DNA of 25,729 nucleotides. Source: Flavobacteriales bacterium. Its GTDB lineage: Bacteria > Bacteroidota > Bacteroidia > Flavobacteriales_D > SKUL01. The position numbers and the translations under genes were made by a program. The first letter of the stretch is position 1, and the number at the start of each line of letters is the position of its first letter. Positions 15,505-23,707 of the stretch are shown piece by piece. The stretch spans positions 1 to 25,729 of the forward strand of contig SKUL01000344.1 of assembly GCA_007129985.1 (NCBI GenBank), given 5' to 3'. The notes beneath the pieces are model-generated. The model made no database searches. It had not been told where the DNA came from and saw nothing but the letters and a program-made list of their open reading frames with translations.

Positions 15505-16536
15505 ATGAAATTACTGAGAAATGTCCTACTGCCCTTCGCCTGGATTTACGGGGCGGTGCTGCACCTTCGGCATTTCCTGTATAACAAGGGCCTGTTCTCG
15601 TCAACAGGGTTTAACAAACCCGTCATCGCCATCGGCAATCTTAACCTGGGAGGTACCGGCAAAACCCCTTTCACCATTCTGGTTGCAAAACTTTTGAGCC
15701 GGCACACGAAGGTTGCAGTTCTCTCAAGGGGATACCGGCGAATTTCACGCGGATTCCTATTGGGTTCTGAAAAAAGCGATGTAAATCAATTGGGCGACGA
15801 ACCCCTATTGATGCTTCGGTCGCTGCCTCAATGCAAAGTTGCTGTTGACACCAATCGGGTACGAGGAACCCGCCTGCTCTTTGACGAACACGATACGGAT
15901 GTGGTGGTGCTGGACGATGCGCTGCAACACCGAAAAATTCGTCCTGATCTCAACATCCTGCTTACCGATTATAAGCGGCTTTACGTGGATGACAAGCTCG
16001 TTCCGGCCGGATACCTGCGCGATGTAAAATCGCGCGCCGCAGCGGCAAACCTTATCGTAGTTACCAAATGTCCTCAGGAAACCGACTTCAATGCCATTCA
16101 GAATAAAATCAACCCATTACCACACCAAAAGGTGTTTTTCTGCGGGCTTAACTACAGGCAGCTCCGCAAACTCGGAAGCAGCCAAACCGTAGCTGTACAT
16201 TGCATTGAAAATGAATCCGTACTACTCGCTTCAGGCATTGCCCGACCTGATTACTTGCTTGACTACCTGAAAGAAAAATGCAGCAACGTACATCCCGTTC
16301 TTTTTCCTGACCATCACAGCTACAACGAGGCCGACTTGAACAGGATAACCGATTTATTTGATAATTTTGAGCCGCCGTTAAAGCGCATCATTATCACCGA
16401 AAAAGACGCTGTAAAATGGGAACAGCCTCTCTTGATGAATAAGATGGAGCGCTACCCTGTGTGGGTGATGGATGTGTCGGTACATTTCCTGAAAGACGGG
16501 GAGATTTTTGAACGCGAATTGAAAAAATATGCTTGA
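15505..16536 (+). CDS. lpxK: Tetraacyldisaccharide 4'-kinase LpxK
   Basis: Phosphorylates the 4' position of the lipid A disaccharide precursor at the inner face of the inner membrane, giving lipid IVA. 343 residues, normal length. The N-terminal helix (LLRNVLLPFAWIYGAVLHLRHFLY) is the membrane-binding segment. The Walker A loop is GNLNLGGTGKTP, about residues 44-55, and LSRGYRR follows. VVLDDALQHRKI is the DDxxQHR motif with catalytic Asp and His. RPDYLLDYL and the TEKDAVKW motif near the C-terminus are also family marks. It heads a six-gene run and overlaps punA by eight bases. It is divergent from the NIF3-family gene. An lpxH gene closes the same run. Confidence 0.95.
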   Translation: MKLLRNVLLPFAWIYGAVLHLRHFLYNKGLFSSTGFNKPVIAIGNLNLGGTGKTPFTILVAKLLSRHTKVAVLSRGYRRISRGFLLGSEKSDVNQLGDEPLLMLRSLPQCKVAVDTNRVRGTRLLFDEHDTDVVVLDDALQHRKIRPDLNILLTDYKRLYVDDKLVPAGYLRDVKSRAAAANLIVVTKCPQETDFNAIQNKINPLPHQKVFFCGLNYRQLRKLGSSQTVAVHCIENESVLLASGIARPDYLLDYLKEKCSNVHPVLFPDHHSYNEADLNRITDLFDNFEPPLKRIIITEKDAVKWEQPLLMNKMERYPVWVMDVSVHFLKDGEIFERELKKYA

Positions 16537-17344
16537 TCAGATTAGGGAAACCGCGTCATTCATTCAGCAAAAAACAACACTCAAGCCCATAGCAGGGATT
16601 ATTCTCGGAACCGGACTGGCCGGACTGGGAAGTGATATTGAGCCTGAAGTGGTTATTCCGTATGAGGATATTCCACACTTTCCGGTTTCTACCGTGCAGG
16701 GGCATCACGGAAAACTCATTATCGGTCATCTTGGTGGCAAAGCTGTAATGGCCATGCAAGGCAGGTTTCACTTTTACGAAGGCTGGACCATGGCTCAAGT
16801 GGTTTTTCCGGTGCGGGTGATGAAGCTCATGGGCATAAACAATCTGTTGCTATCCAATGCAAGCGGTGGCGTCAACCCCGATTTTGAAATAGGTGACCTG
16901 ATGATGATCTCCGACCACATCAACCTGTTTCCGACCAACCCCCTCATGGGTCCCAATATCGATGAGCTCGGCCCGCGCTTTCCTGACATGAGCGAGGCAT
17001 ACGACCATACACTTTTGGCTGAAGCCGAAAACATTGCCAAAGAAGCCGGAATCGCCGTTCAAAAAGGAGTTTATGCCGGACTTTCGGGCCCGTGCCTTGA
17101 AACACCCGCTGAGTACACCTACGTGCGAAACACCGGAGCCGACACCGTGGGCATGAGCACAGTACCTGAAGTGATTGCCGCGCGGCACATGGGTATGCGT
17201 TGCTTTGGCATGTCTATCATTACCGACCTCGGTGTGCCCGGAAAAATTGTGAAAGTGACCCACGAAGATGTTCAACGGGTTGCTGAAGCGGCAGAGCCAA
17301 AACTCACCACTATTTTCAAAACCCTGGTTTCGCGCTTATCATGA
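16529..17344 (+). CDS. punA: Purine-nucleoside phosphorylase, trimeric type
   Basis: Cleaves purine nucleosides with phosphate to the free base and ribose-1-phosphate for salvage. 271 residues, typical of the trimeric (PNP/MTAP superfamily) enzymes that prefer guanosine and inosine. Visible are GIILGTGLAGLG (phosphate loop), QGHHGKLIIG (phosphate-binding His), GRFHFYEGW, SNASGGVNPDFEIGDLM, GLSGPCLETPAEY (base pocket Glu) and VGMSTVPEVIAARH (ribose-binding Met). The SIITDL segment carries the Asn/Asp position of the base site, here Asp in TDL. It overlaps lpxK by eight bases and gatB by four (ATGA), so translation is probably coupled through all three. The lpxK-punA order is familiar in Bacteroidota. 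Confidence 0.93.
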   Translation: MLDQIRETASFIQQKTTLKPIAGIILGTGLAGLGSDIEPEVVIPYEDIPHFPVSTVQGHHGKLIIGHLGGKAVMAMQGRFHFYEGWTMAQVVFPVRVMKLMGINNLLLSNASGGVNPDFEIGDLMMISDHINLFPTNPLMGPNIDELGPRFPDMSEAYDHTLLAEAENIAKEAGIAVQKGVYAGLSGPCLETPAEYTYVRNTGADTVGMSTVPEVIAARHMGMRCFGMSIITDLGVPGKIVKVTHEDVQRVAEAAEPKLTTIFKTLVSRLS

Positions 17345-18801
17345 CCCTTGATCCACATATCCGCGATAAGTACCAGATGGTTGTAGGTCTGGAAATTCAC
17401 GCGCAGCTCAATACGCGCTCGAAAGCGTACTGCGCCGACCTCAATGAATACGGCTCGGCACCCAACAGCAACGTGGGGCCGGTATCGCTTGGCATGCCAG
17501 GCACACTGCCTGTAGTCAACCGTCAGGTGGTGCAACACGCCATCAGACTCGGCTTGGCACTCAATTGCAACATTGCTGAATCCATGTACTTTGCGCGTAA
17601 GAATTACTTCTACGCAGACCTGCCGAAAGGCTATCAGATTACGCAGGACACCACACCCATTTGCACCGGTGGTCACCTTGATATTGAAGTTGATGGAGAA
17701 AGTCGCCGCATCGGTATTACCCGCATACACATGGAAGAAGATGCCGGTAAAAGCATTCACGATCAGGACCCTTTTGACACGCTCATAGACCTGAACCGTG
17801 CCGGTGTTCCGCTGCTGGAGATTGTATCGGAGCCGGATATCCGTTCTTCGGAAGAAGCTTATGCCTACCTTGCCGAAATCAGGAAGCTGGTTCGCTACCT
17901 CGATATTTGCGACGGAAACATGGAAGAAGGAAGTTTGCGTTGTGATGCCAACATTTCGGTGATGCTGAAAGGAAGCAGCACCTTTGGAATGCGCTGCGAG
18001 GTGAAAAATATGAACTCGCTACGAAATGTGCAGCGAGCCATTGAGCACGAGGTAGTGCGTCAAATTCTGCTCATTGAAGCGGGTGGAACAGTGGAACAGC
18101 AAACCCGAAATTTCGATGCGGTGAGCGGAACAACTAGCCTCCTCCGCAGCAAGGAAGACGCCCATGACTACCGCTACTTTCCGGAACCCGACTTGCAACC
18201 CCTCACGCTTACTCCGGAGCAAATCAACGCTGTACGAAGCGAAATGCCGCCCCTGCCCGCCGAGCTGATTGCGCGCTACACCACAGAGCTGGGTCTGAAA
18301 GAATACGATGCCCGCGTGCTTACAGAAGACAAGGCCATCGCGCTCTACTTTGAGCAACTCATTCAACACACTCCGAACTACAAAGCGGCTGCCAACTGGG
18401 TGATGGTGGATGTAAAATCATTCCTCAACCAAAACGGAATTTCCATCAATGAATTTGCTCTGAAGCCCGCCCAAATAGCGGAGCTTATCGAGCTGATTGA
18501 CGGTGGTAAAGTGAGTCATTCCGTGGCAAGTCAAAACCTGTTTCCGGCTTTGATTGCTTCACCGGATAAAAAAGCAGCAGCGCTCGCAGAAACTATGAAC
18601 CTGATGCAGGACAGCGATGAAGACAGCCTCACTAGCTGGGCGCGTACTGCACTGGAAAGCTATCCCGACAAGGTGAATGCCTACAAATCGGGCAATAAAG
18701 GACTACTAGGTTTGTTTATGGGAGAAGTTATGAAGCTGAGCAACCGCAAAGCCGACCCCAAAGCAGCCAGCAAAATACTACAACAACTACTTGAAGAATA
18801 A
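17341..18801 (+). CDS. gatB: Asp/Glu-tRNA amidotransferase subunit B
   Basis: GatB is the kinase and tRNA-binding subunit of the GatCAB complex, which converts Glu-tRNA(Gln) and/or Asp-tRNA(Asn) to Gln- and Asn-tRNA. 486 residues, full length. The N-terminus has VGLEIHAQLNTRSKAYC, the conserved opening with a metal-binding Cys region. KNYFYADLPKGYQITQ and IHMEEDAGKS are the cradle-domain signatures. EGSLRCDANISV, EVKNMNSLRNVQRAIEHE and TTSLLRSKEDAHDYRYFPEPDL are classic GatB segments. The C-terminal 130 residues are the helical and YqeY-like tail that holds the tRNA. The gatA and gatC partners are not in this window. It overlaps the punA stop by four bases and is followed 12 bases later by the thioredoxin-like lipoprotein. 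Confidence 0.96.
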   Translation: MTLDPHIRDKYQMVVGLEIHAQLNTRSKAYCADLNEYGSAPNSNVGPVSLGMPGTLPVVNRQVVQHAIRLGLALNCNIAESMYFARKNYFYADLPKGYQITQDTTPICTGGHLDIEVDGESRRIGITRIHMEEDAGKSIHDQDPFDTLIDLNRAGVPLLEIVSEPDIRSSEEAYAYLAEIRKLVRYLDICDGNMEEGSLRCDANISVMLKGSSTFGMRCEVKNMNSLRNVQRAIEHEVVRQILLIEAGGTVEQQTRNFDAVSGTTSLLRSKEDAHDYRYFPEPDLQPLTLTPEQINAVRSEMPPLPAELIARYTTELGLKEYDARVLTEDKAIALYFEQLIQHTPNYKAAANWVMVDVKSFLNQNGISINEFALKPAQIAELIELIDGGKVSHSVASQNLFPALIASPDKKAAALAETMNLMQDSDEDSLTSWARTALESYPDKVNAYKSGNKGLLGLFMGEVMKLSNRKADPKAASKILQQLLEE

Positions 18802-18813
18802 CAAACCGAAATC

Positions 18814-19938
18814 ATGAAAAACCTTTGGATTATTGCATCATTAATGTTCGTTCTCGCGGCTTGCGACAGTCAGGATACCGGTATCTCCGGTATCTCCGGC
18901 CAGATTGAAAACGCAGCGGGCGAGAAAATTGAACTCAACCACATTCACAACAACGCAGCCAACCTGCTCGAGTCAGTAGAAATTGGGCCCGGTGGAAGCT
19001 TTCGTTTTACGGAAGGGCCCGGCATGTTCGATTTTTACACCGTGGTAGTGGGCGACCAACAAGTCGTACTTCTTACCGACAGCACCGAAAATGTGGTAAT
19101 TACCGGAGATATGGAGAATTTGCTCGGCACCTATGACGTGCAAGGGTCTAAACATTCTAAAATCCTGCGCGACTACTACGCGGGCACCCAAGCCTTCCGC
19201 ACAGAACTGGATTCTATCCAGAAGGCCTTCCAGGCTATAGCCATGACGGGAGACGAGGACGCCAAGCAAGAAATGGTGGATGCCTTCGAGAAAATCCGTG
19301 AAGCCTACCAAGGTTACCAGATAGACTTTGTTTCGAAAAACACAGATTCCCCGGCGTGTATTTCGATTCTCGGTGAGATGAACCCCGAGGAACACATTGA
19401 TTTGTTCAAAGAGGTACATCAAGGCATTGAGCCCATTTTCTCAGAGCACATCTATTACAGCATGTTGGGTAATCAGATTGCTGAGGCAGAGCGTAAAGTT
19501 TCGGCCATGGCGAAATTGGCACCCGGAAGCGAGGCACCCGAAATTGAGCTGGCCGACCCCAATGGCAAGGTGATTCCGCTCTCGTCACTGCGCGGCAAAG
19601 TGGTACTGATTGACTTCTGGGCTTCATGGTGCAAACCTTGCCGGGTTGAGAACCCCAAGGTGGTGAAGATGTACAACGAAATGAAGGACAAAGGATTTGA
19701 AATCTACGGGGTATCTCTCGACCGCGACAAAGACAAGTGGGTTGAAGCCATCAAGCAGGATGGTCTTACCTGGCCCCAGGTTTCGGACCTTCAGTTCTGG
19801 AATAGCGCCGCAGCCAAGTTGTACAACGTAAGCAGCATTCCGCACACCGTTCTCATTGACCGCGATGGAAAAATTGTGGCCAACGGCCTTCGCGGTCGTG
19901 CTCTTGAGAACAAGGTGGAGGAAATGCTGGCGATGTAA
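18814..19938 (+). CDS. Thioredoxin-like (TlpA/ResA type) lipoprotein with N-terminal DUF4369-like domain
   Basis: 374 residues: lipobox LAAC with C17, a beta-rich N-terminal domain (about 25-110, pattern of DUF4369 found in many Bacteroidota thioredoxin-like proteins), a helical middle (about 110-225) and a C-terminal thioredoxin fold (about 230-374). The active site is W272-C273-K-P-C276, with the cis-Pro in SSIPHTVLIDRDG. It should reduce or exchange disulfides of envelope proteins or apocytochromes outside the cytoplasm; the electron donor is not in this window. Acidic residues just after the Cys (D18, D21) may favour surface display, but this is weak evidence. It follows gatB by 12 bases and precedes the M1 peptidase by six. 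A 9-base tandem repeat codes the I-S-G repeat near the N-terminus. Confidence 0.88.
   Translation: MKNLWIIASLMFVLAACDSQDTGISGISGQIENAAGEKIELNHIHNNAANLLESVEIGPGGSFRFTEGPGMFDFYTVVVGDQQVVLLTDSTENVVITGDMENLLGTYDVQGSKHSKILRDYYAGTQAFRTELDSIQKAFQAIAMTGDEDAKQEMVDAFEKIREAYQGYQIDFVSKNTDSPACISILGEMNPEEHIDLFKEVHQGIEPIFSEHIYYSMLGNQIAEAERKVSAMAKLAPGSEAPEIELADPNGKVIPLSSLRGKVVLIDFWASWCKPCRVENPKVVKMYNEMKDKGFEIYGVSLDRDKDKWVEAIKQDGLTWPQVSDLQFWNSAAAKLYNVSSIPHTVLIDRDGKIVANGLRGRALENKVEEMLAM
18878..18899 (+). repeat. Tandem 9-base repeat in the thioredoxin-like gene
   Basis: CCGGTATCT occurs twice in tandem plus four further bases, giving the repeated residues G-I-S. A 12-base palindrome GATACCGGTATC (18874-18885) overlaps it. 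The repeat is in frame and just after the lipobox. Confidence 0.8.
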
Positions 19939-19944
19939 ACAACC

Positions 19945-22932
19945 ATGAGGGCTGGTTTACTCGCTTTGCTACTCCTGATTGCGTCAAAATATGCATTCGG
20001 TCAGGGTTATTTTCAGCAAGAGGTAAACTACGCCATTTATGTTGAATTGGATGACCGAAAGCATACGCTGGATGGTAATATCCGCATTGCCTACATCAAT
20101 CACTCACCCGATGTGCTCAATGAGGTGTTTATGCATCATTGGCCCAACGCCTACAGCAGTGTAGAGACACCCATGGCAAGGCAACTGGTAAAGCACGGTA
20201 AGTTTCTCTTTCAGTTCAGCGGCCCGGAAAATACCGGGAGCATACGCAACCTTCAGTACAAGGTGAATGGCGTGGATGCTCGCACCGACGATACGGATAC
20301 TCCGGCAGACTTTACAAAACTTATCCTTCCTACATCGCTTGACCCCGGAGATACTGCCATCATCGAAACCCCGTTTTTTGTTCAATTGCCCGACGCAGAG
20401 ATTTCGCGCCTCGGGCACAGTCAGCAAGCTTATTACATCACCCAATGGTATCCAAAGCCAGCGGTCTATGACTCCCGCGGCTGGCATGCAATGTCCTACC
20501 TTACGATGGGTGAGTTCTACTCCAACTTCGGGCATTTTGAGGTGAACATTACGCTTCCTTCTAATTACGTGGTGATGGCTACAGGAGAGTTGCAAAATGA
20601 GGACGAGTTGGAGTGGTTAAGCGAAAAAGCGAGATCAACTGAATCGTGGCAGACTACCTACAAAAACATGTCGTTTCCACCGTCGGCACCAAACACCAAA
20701 ACCCTTACTTACAAGCAAGGCAACATTCATGATTTTGCATGGTTTGCTGATAAGCGATACCGCGTGGCCAAAGGAGAAGTGGTTCTACCTCATTCAGGCA
20801 GAACCGTTACCGCCTGGGCTGCCTTTACCGACAACGAGGCCAAATTGTGGCAGGGCAGTATTGACTACCTGACGCGCGCTGTGTACGACTACTCTCTTTG
20901 GAACGGAGACTACCCATACAACCATGTTACTGCTGTTGACGGTGTAATCAGCGCCGGTGCAGGCATGGAGTATCCGATGATTACCATCATTGGAGAATCT
21001 GGCAATGAAGTAGATCTGGAAACGGTTATCATGCACGAGGTTGGCCACAATTGGTTTTACGGAGCGCTCGCTTCCAACGAGCGCCGCTTTCCGTGGATGG
21101 ATGAAGGCATGAACACCGCCAACGAAATGCGCTACATGGAAAAGCACCATCCCAATCTCAATATTTTTGGTAGTCGCTACAGCTCCTGGCTCGTGCGTTG
21201 GCTCAGACTTGACCGTTACAGCTTGCGCGACCAGAACTATTTCCTTTATGCTTTCAACGCCCGGCGTAATTTAGATCAGGCTCCTTGCCTGCAAAGCGAA
21301 GACTTTACCCCGCTGAACTACGGGGCCATGGTGTATGCCAAAGCAGCACTTGCCTTTGAATACCTTCGAGCTTATGCGGGAAATGAAGCATACGATACAG
21401 CAATGAAGGCCTATTTTGATCGTTGGAAGTTTAAGCATCCCTATCCTGAAGACGTCTGGCCTTTTGTTCAGCAGGCCTCCGGCGATGATGCGCAATGGGT
21501 AAAAGACCAAATTTGCACCACCAAGAAGTCTGACTTCAAGATTAAAAAGCTAAAGCGCACCGATTCAGGATATGACCTCACCATCAAGGCCAAAGGAATT
21601 GAAGGCCCTGTTGCGTGTGCGGCACTCAACGACAAAGGCGAGATACTTCAGGAAGCGTGGATACCTCCTTTTGGGCGCGATACAACGGTGCAGATTTCTG
21701 CGCGAAACTTTCACCGGTTGGTACTAGACCATGATAGGCGAACAACAGACATCAACCGAAAAAACAATTCTATTCGATCCAATGGGGTATTTCGAAAAAT
21801 GGAACCTTTGCGCTTCCAATGGCTGGCCGGGATGGAAGATCCATCGCGAACAACGCTCTACTACACACCTGCCCTTGGCTACAATACCACGGATGGGGCA
21901 ATGGCAGGGCTTTTATTGCACAACGTATCGCCCTTGCAAAAGATGTTTGAGTTCCGCGCATTGCCTATGTACGGTTTTGGGAGCAATGAATTCAGAGGAA
22001 TGGCAACCCTTCAACATAACCTGCGCATTCAAACCTCTAGGTGGATTGAAAATTTACGCACAGAATTAAGCGCCGCCACATTTGGTACAGGAGGTGTCGG
22101 ACTTGGCGGAAGTTTTACGCGATATGAACTCGCCTCGCAACTAGACATTCGAAGAAATCCGCTGAGCAGAAACCTGTCGCATCATATACACTACGCAGTT
22201 ACCCATGTCTCTGAAACGTTTGGTTTCAGACCTTTAGATGACATATTTATTACAACAACATCTGAAAATCTTTATGGTTTACTGGCTTATGAATTGCGCA
22301 ACCGACTCCCTATCAGACCTTATCAGTTGATGGTAACGTTTGATCTGCACGAGGATTTTGACCGCGTTTGGCTGGAATGGAATGGGAAATTTGTGATGAA
22401 TAAGCACAAGCGCTCTTTGTTTCTGCGCTTTTTCGGAGGAACTTTCCTTCATCACGCTACAAATAATCCGCGCTATAATTTCAGAATGGACGGAATTAAT
22501 GGTGCGCAGGATTTCCGCTATTCGCAGGTTTTTCCGGGTCGGTTTGAGAACAGCGGTTTTCTGAGCCAGCAATTTGTGGCGGGTCATGGTAATTTCAAAA
22601 TACCAACCGCCAATGGTCAGACCAATTCGTGGCTGGTAGCCGCCAACGCCAAAATACAATCGCCCTTTAAGTTCCTGCCTTTGGGTATTTATGCCGATGT
22701 TGGATTCAGCGACCCACAAGGACTGCCAAATGCACCGGGTATTTTGGCAAATGCAGGAATCTATCTGTGGCTAGTCCCGGAGATTGTGGAAGTGTATTTC
22801 CCATTTGTTTGGACGGAAGATATCCAAAGAGAGATTGAAGCGAGAGGGTTAAACTACAGTCAGCTCATCCGGTTTATGATCAATTTTAACGAGATTAACC
22901 CATTCAAAGCCATCCGGCGAATACCAGGCTAG
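19945..22932 (+). CDS. M1-family metallopeptidase with long beta-rich C-terminal region
   Basis: Exported zinc peptidase, probably an aminopeptidase. 995 residues with a signal peptide ending near FGQ (residue 20). The zinc site is H364-E-V-G-H368 with E387 18 residues later, exactly the M1 pattern HExxH-x18-E. The exopeptidase motif reads GAGMEY, with E342 in place and Tyr where GxMEN enzymes have Asn. The N-terminal domain (about 25-230) is the usual beta saddle; the thermolysin-like domain covers about 230-540. From about 640 to the end come many alternating strand-like segments with aromatic girdle residues (SLFLRFFGGTFLHHA, YQLMVTFDLHED), suggesting an outer-membrane-barrel-like domain instead of the usual helical M1 domain. 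It starts six bases after the thioredoxin-like gene; the lpxH start comes one base after its stop. Confidence 0.87.
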   Translation: MRAGLLALLLLIASKYAFGQGYFQQEVNYAIYVELDDRKHTLDGNIRIAYINHSPDVLNEVFMHHWPNAYSSVETPMARQLVKHGKFLFQFSGPENTGSIRNLQYKVNGVDARTDDTDTPADFTKLILPTSLDPGDTAIIETPFFVQLPDAEISRLGHSQQAYYITQWYPKPAVYDSRGWHAMSYLTMGEFYSNFGHFEVNITLPSNYVVMATGELQNEDELEWLSEKARSTESWQTTYKNMSFPPSAPNTKTLTYKQGNIHDFAWFADKRYRVAKGEVVLPHSGRTVTAWAAFTDNEAKLWQGSIDYLTRAVYDYSLWNGDYPYNHVTAVDGVISAGAGMEYPMITIIGESGNEVDLETVIMHEVGHNWFYGALASNERRFPWMDEGMNTANEMRYMEKHHPNLNIFGSRYSSWLVRWLRLDRYSLRDQNYFLYAFNARRNLDQAPCLQSEDFTPLNYGAMVYAKAALAFEYLRAYAGNEAYDTAMKAYFDRWKFKHPYPEDVWPFVQQASGDDAQWVKDQICTTKKSDFKIKKLKRTDSGYDLTIKAKGIEGPVACAALNDKGEILQEAWIPPFGRDTTVQISARNFHRLVLDHDRRTTDINRKNNSIRSNGVFRKMEPLRFQWLAGMEDPSRTTLYYTPALGYNTTDGAMAGLLLHNVSPLQKMFEFRALPMYGFGSNEFRGMATLQHNLRIQTSRWIENLRTELSAATFGTGGVGLGGSFTRYELASQLDIRRNPLSRNLSHHIHYAVTHVSETFGFRPLDDIFITTTSENLYGLLAYELRNRLPIRPYQLMVTFDLHEDFDRVWLEWNGKFVMNKHKRSLFLRFFGGTFLHHATNNPRYNFRMDGINGAQDFRYSQVFPGRFENSGFLSQQFVAGHGNFKIPTANGQTNSWLVAANAKIQSPFKFLPLGIYADVGFSDPQGLPNAPGILANAGIYLWLVPEIVEVYFPFVWTEDIQREIEARGLNYSQLIRFMINFNEINPFKAIRRIPG

Positions 22933-22933
22933 T

Positions 22934-23707
22934 TTGAAACCGGACAAAATATATTTTGCCTCTGACTTTCACCTCGGAGTTCCAAACAGGGAAGACAGTC
23001 TTGCGCGCGAGAAACGCGTGGTGGAGTGGCTCGACATGGCAAAAAAGGACGCCACTGAAATCTTTCTGGTGGGTGACGTGTTCGATTTTTGGTTTGAATA
23101 CCGCACGGTGGTTCCGCGAGGCTTTGTTCGCTTGTTGGGCAAGATTGCCGAAATAACCGACGCGGGCATACCTGTGCACTACTTCACCGGAAACCACGAT
23201 ATGTGGGTTTTTGATTATTTACCCTCTGAAACGGGAATTACTCTGCACCATCAACCGGTTGAGCGAACTTTTAACGGTAAGAAATTCTTTATTGGTCATG
23301 GCGACGGCTTGGGACCGGGCGATTACGGCTACAAATTCATCAAGAAAATATTTCGCAACCGCTTGTGCCAATGGTTCTTTGCTAGACTCCACCCCAATTT
23401 CGGCATCAGTATGGCTAATTTCTGGAGCCGTACCAGTCGCAAGCATACCGCAGATGACGACCGTAAGTTTTTAGGTGATGAAAACGAGTGGCTCGCTATC
23501 TACTGCAAGGAAATTCTGGATTCCCGCCACATCGATTACTTCATTTTTGGTCATCGTCATCTGCCGCTCGATCTCAAAGTGGGTGCGAACAGTAGATATG
23601 TGAACCTTGGAGATTGGATTGTGCACTACACCTACGCGGTGCTTGAGGGGGAGAATTTGAAGCTCAAGCGTTTTGAAGGGCCATCACTTTCCGGGCAAGA
23701 TCAATAA
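22934..23707 (+). CDS. lpxH: UDP-2,3-diacylglucosamine pyrophosphatase LpxH, TTG start
   Basis: Hydrolyses UDP-2,3-diacylglucosamine to lipid X and UMP in lipid A synthesis, at the cytoplasmic side of the inner membrane. 257 residues. The calcineurin-type metal site is complete: D11 and H13 (SDFHLG), D48 in GDVFDFW, N87-H88 in GNHDMW, H122 in GHGDGLGPGD, and H207, H209 in FGHRH. The first methionine inside the frame comes after the metal site, and a stop lies upstream at 22877, so translation must begin at TTG 22934, one base after the M1 peptidase stop (or at a rare ATT upstream). It likely depends on coupling with the gene before. The last codons overlap the convergent gap gene by 44 bases. 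LpxK, a later step of the same pathway, heads this run of genes. Confidence 0.92.
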   Translation: MKPDKIYFASDFHLGVPNREDSLAREKRVVEWLDMAKKDATEIFLVGDVFDFWFEYRTVVPRGFVRLLGKIAEITDAGIPVHYFTGNHDMWVFDYLPSETGITLHHQPVERTFNGKKFFIGHGDGLGPGDYGYKFIKKIFRNRLCQWFFARLHPNFGISMANFWSRTSRKHTADDDRKFLGDENEWLAIYCKEILDSRHIDYFIFGHRHLPLDLKVGANSRYVNLGDWIVHYTYAVLEGENLKLKRFEGPSLSGQDQ

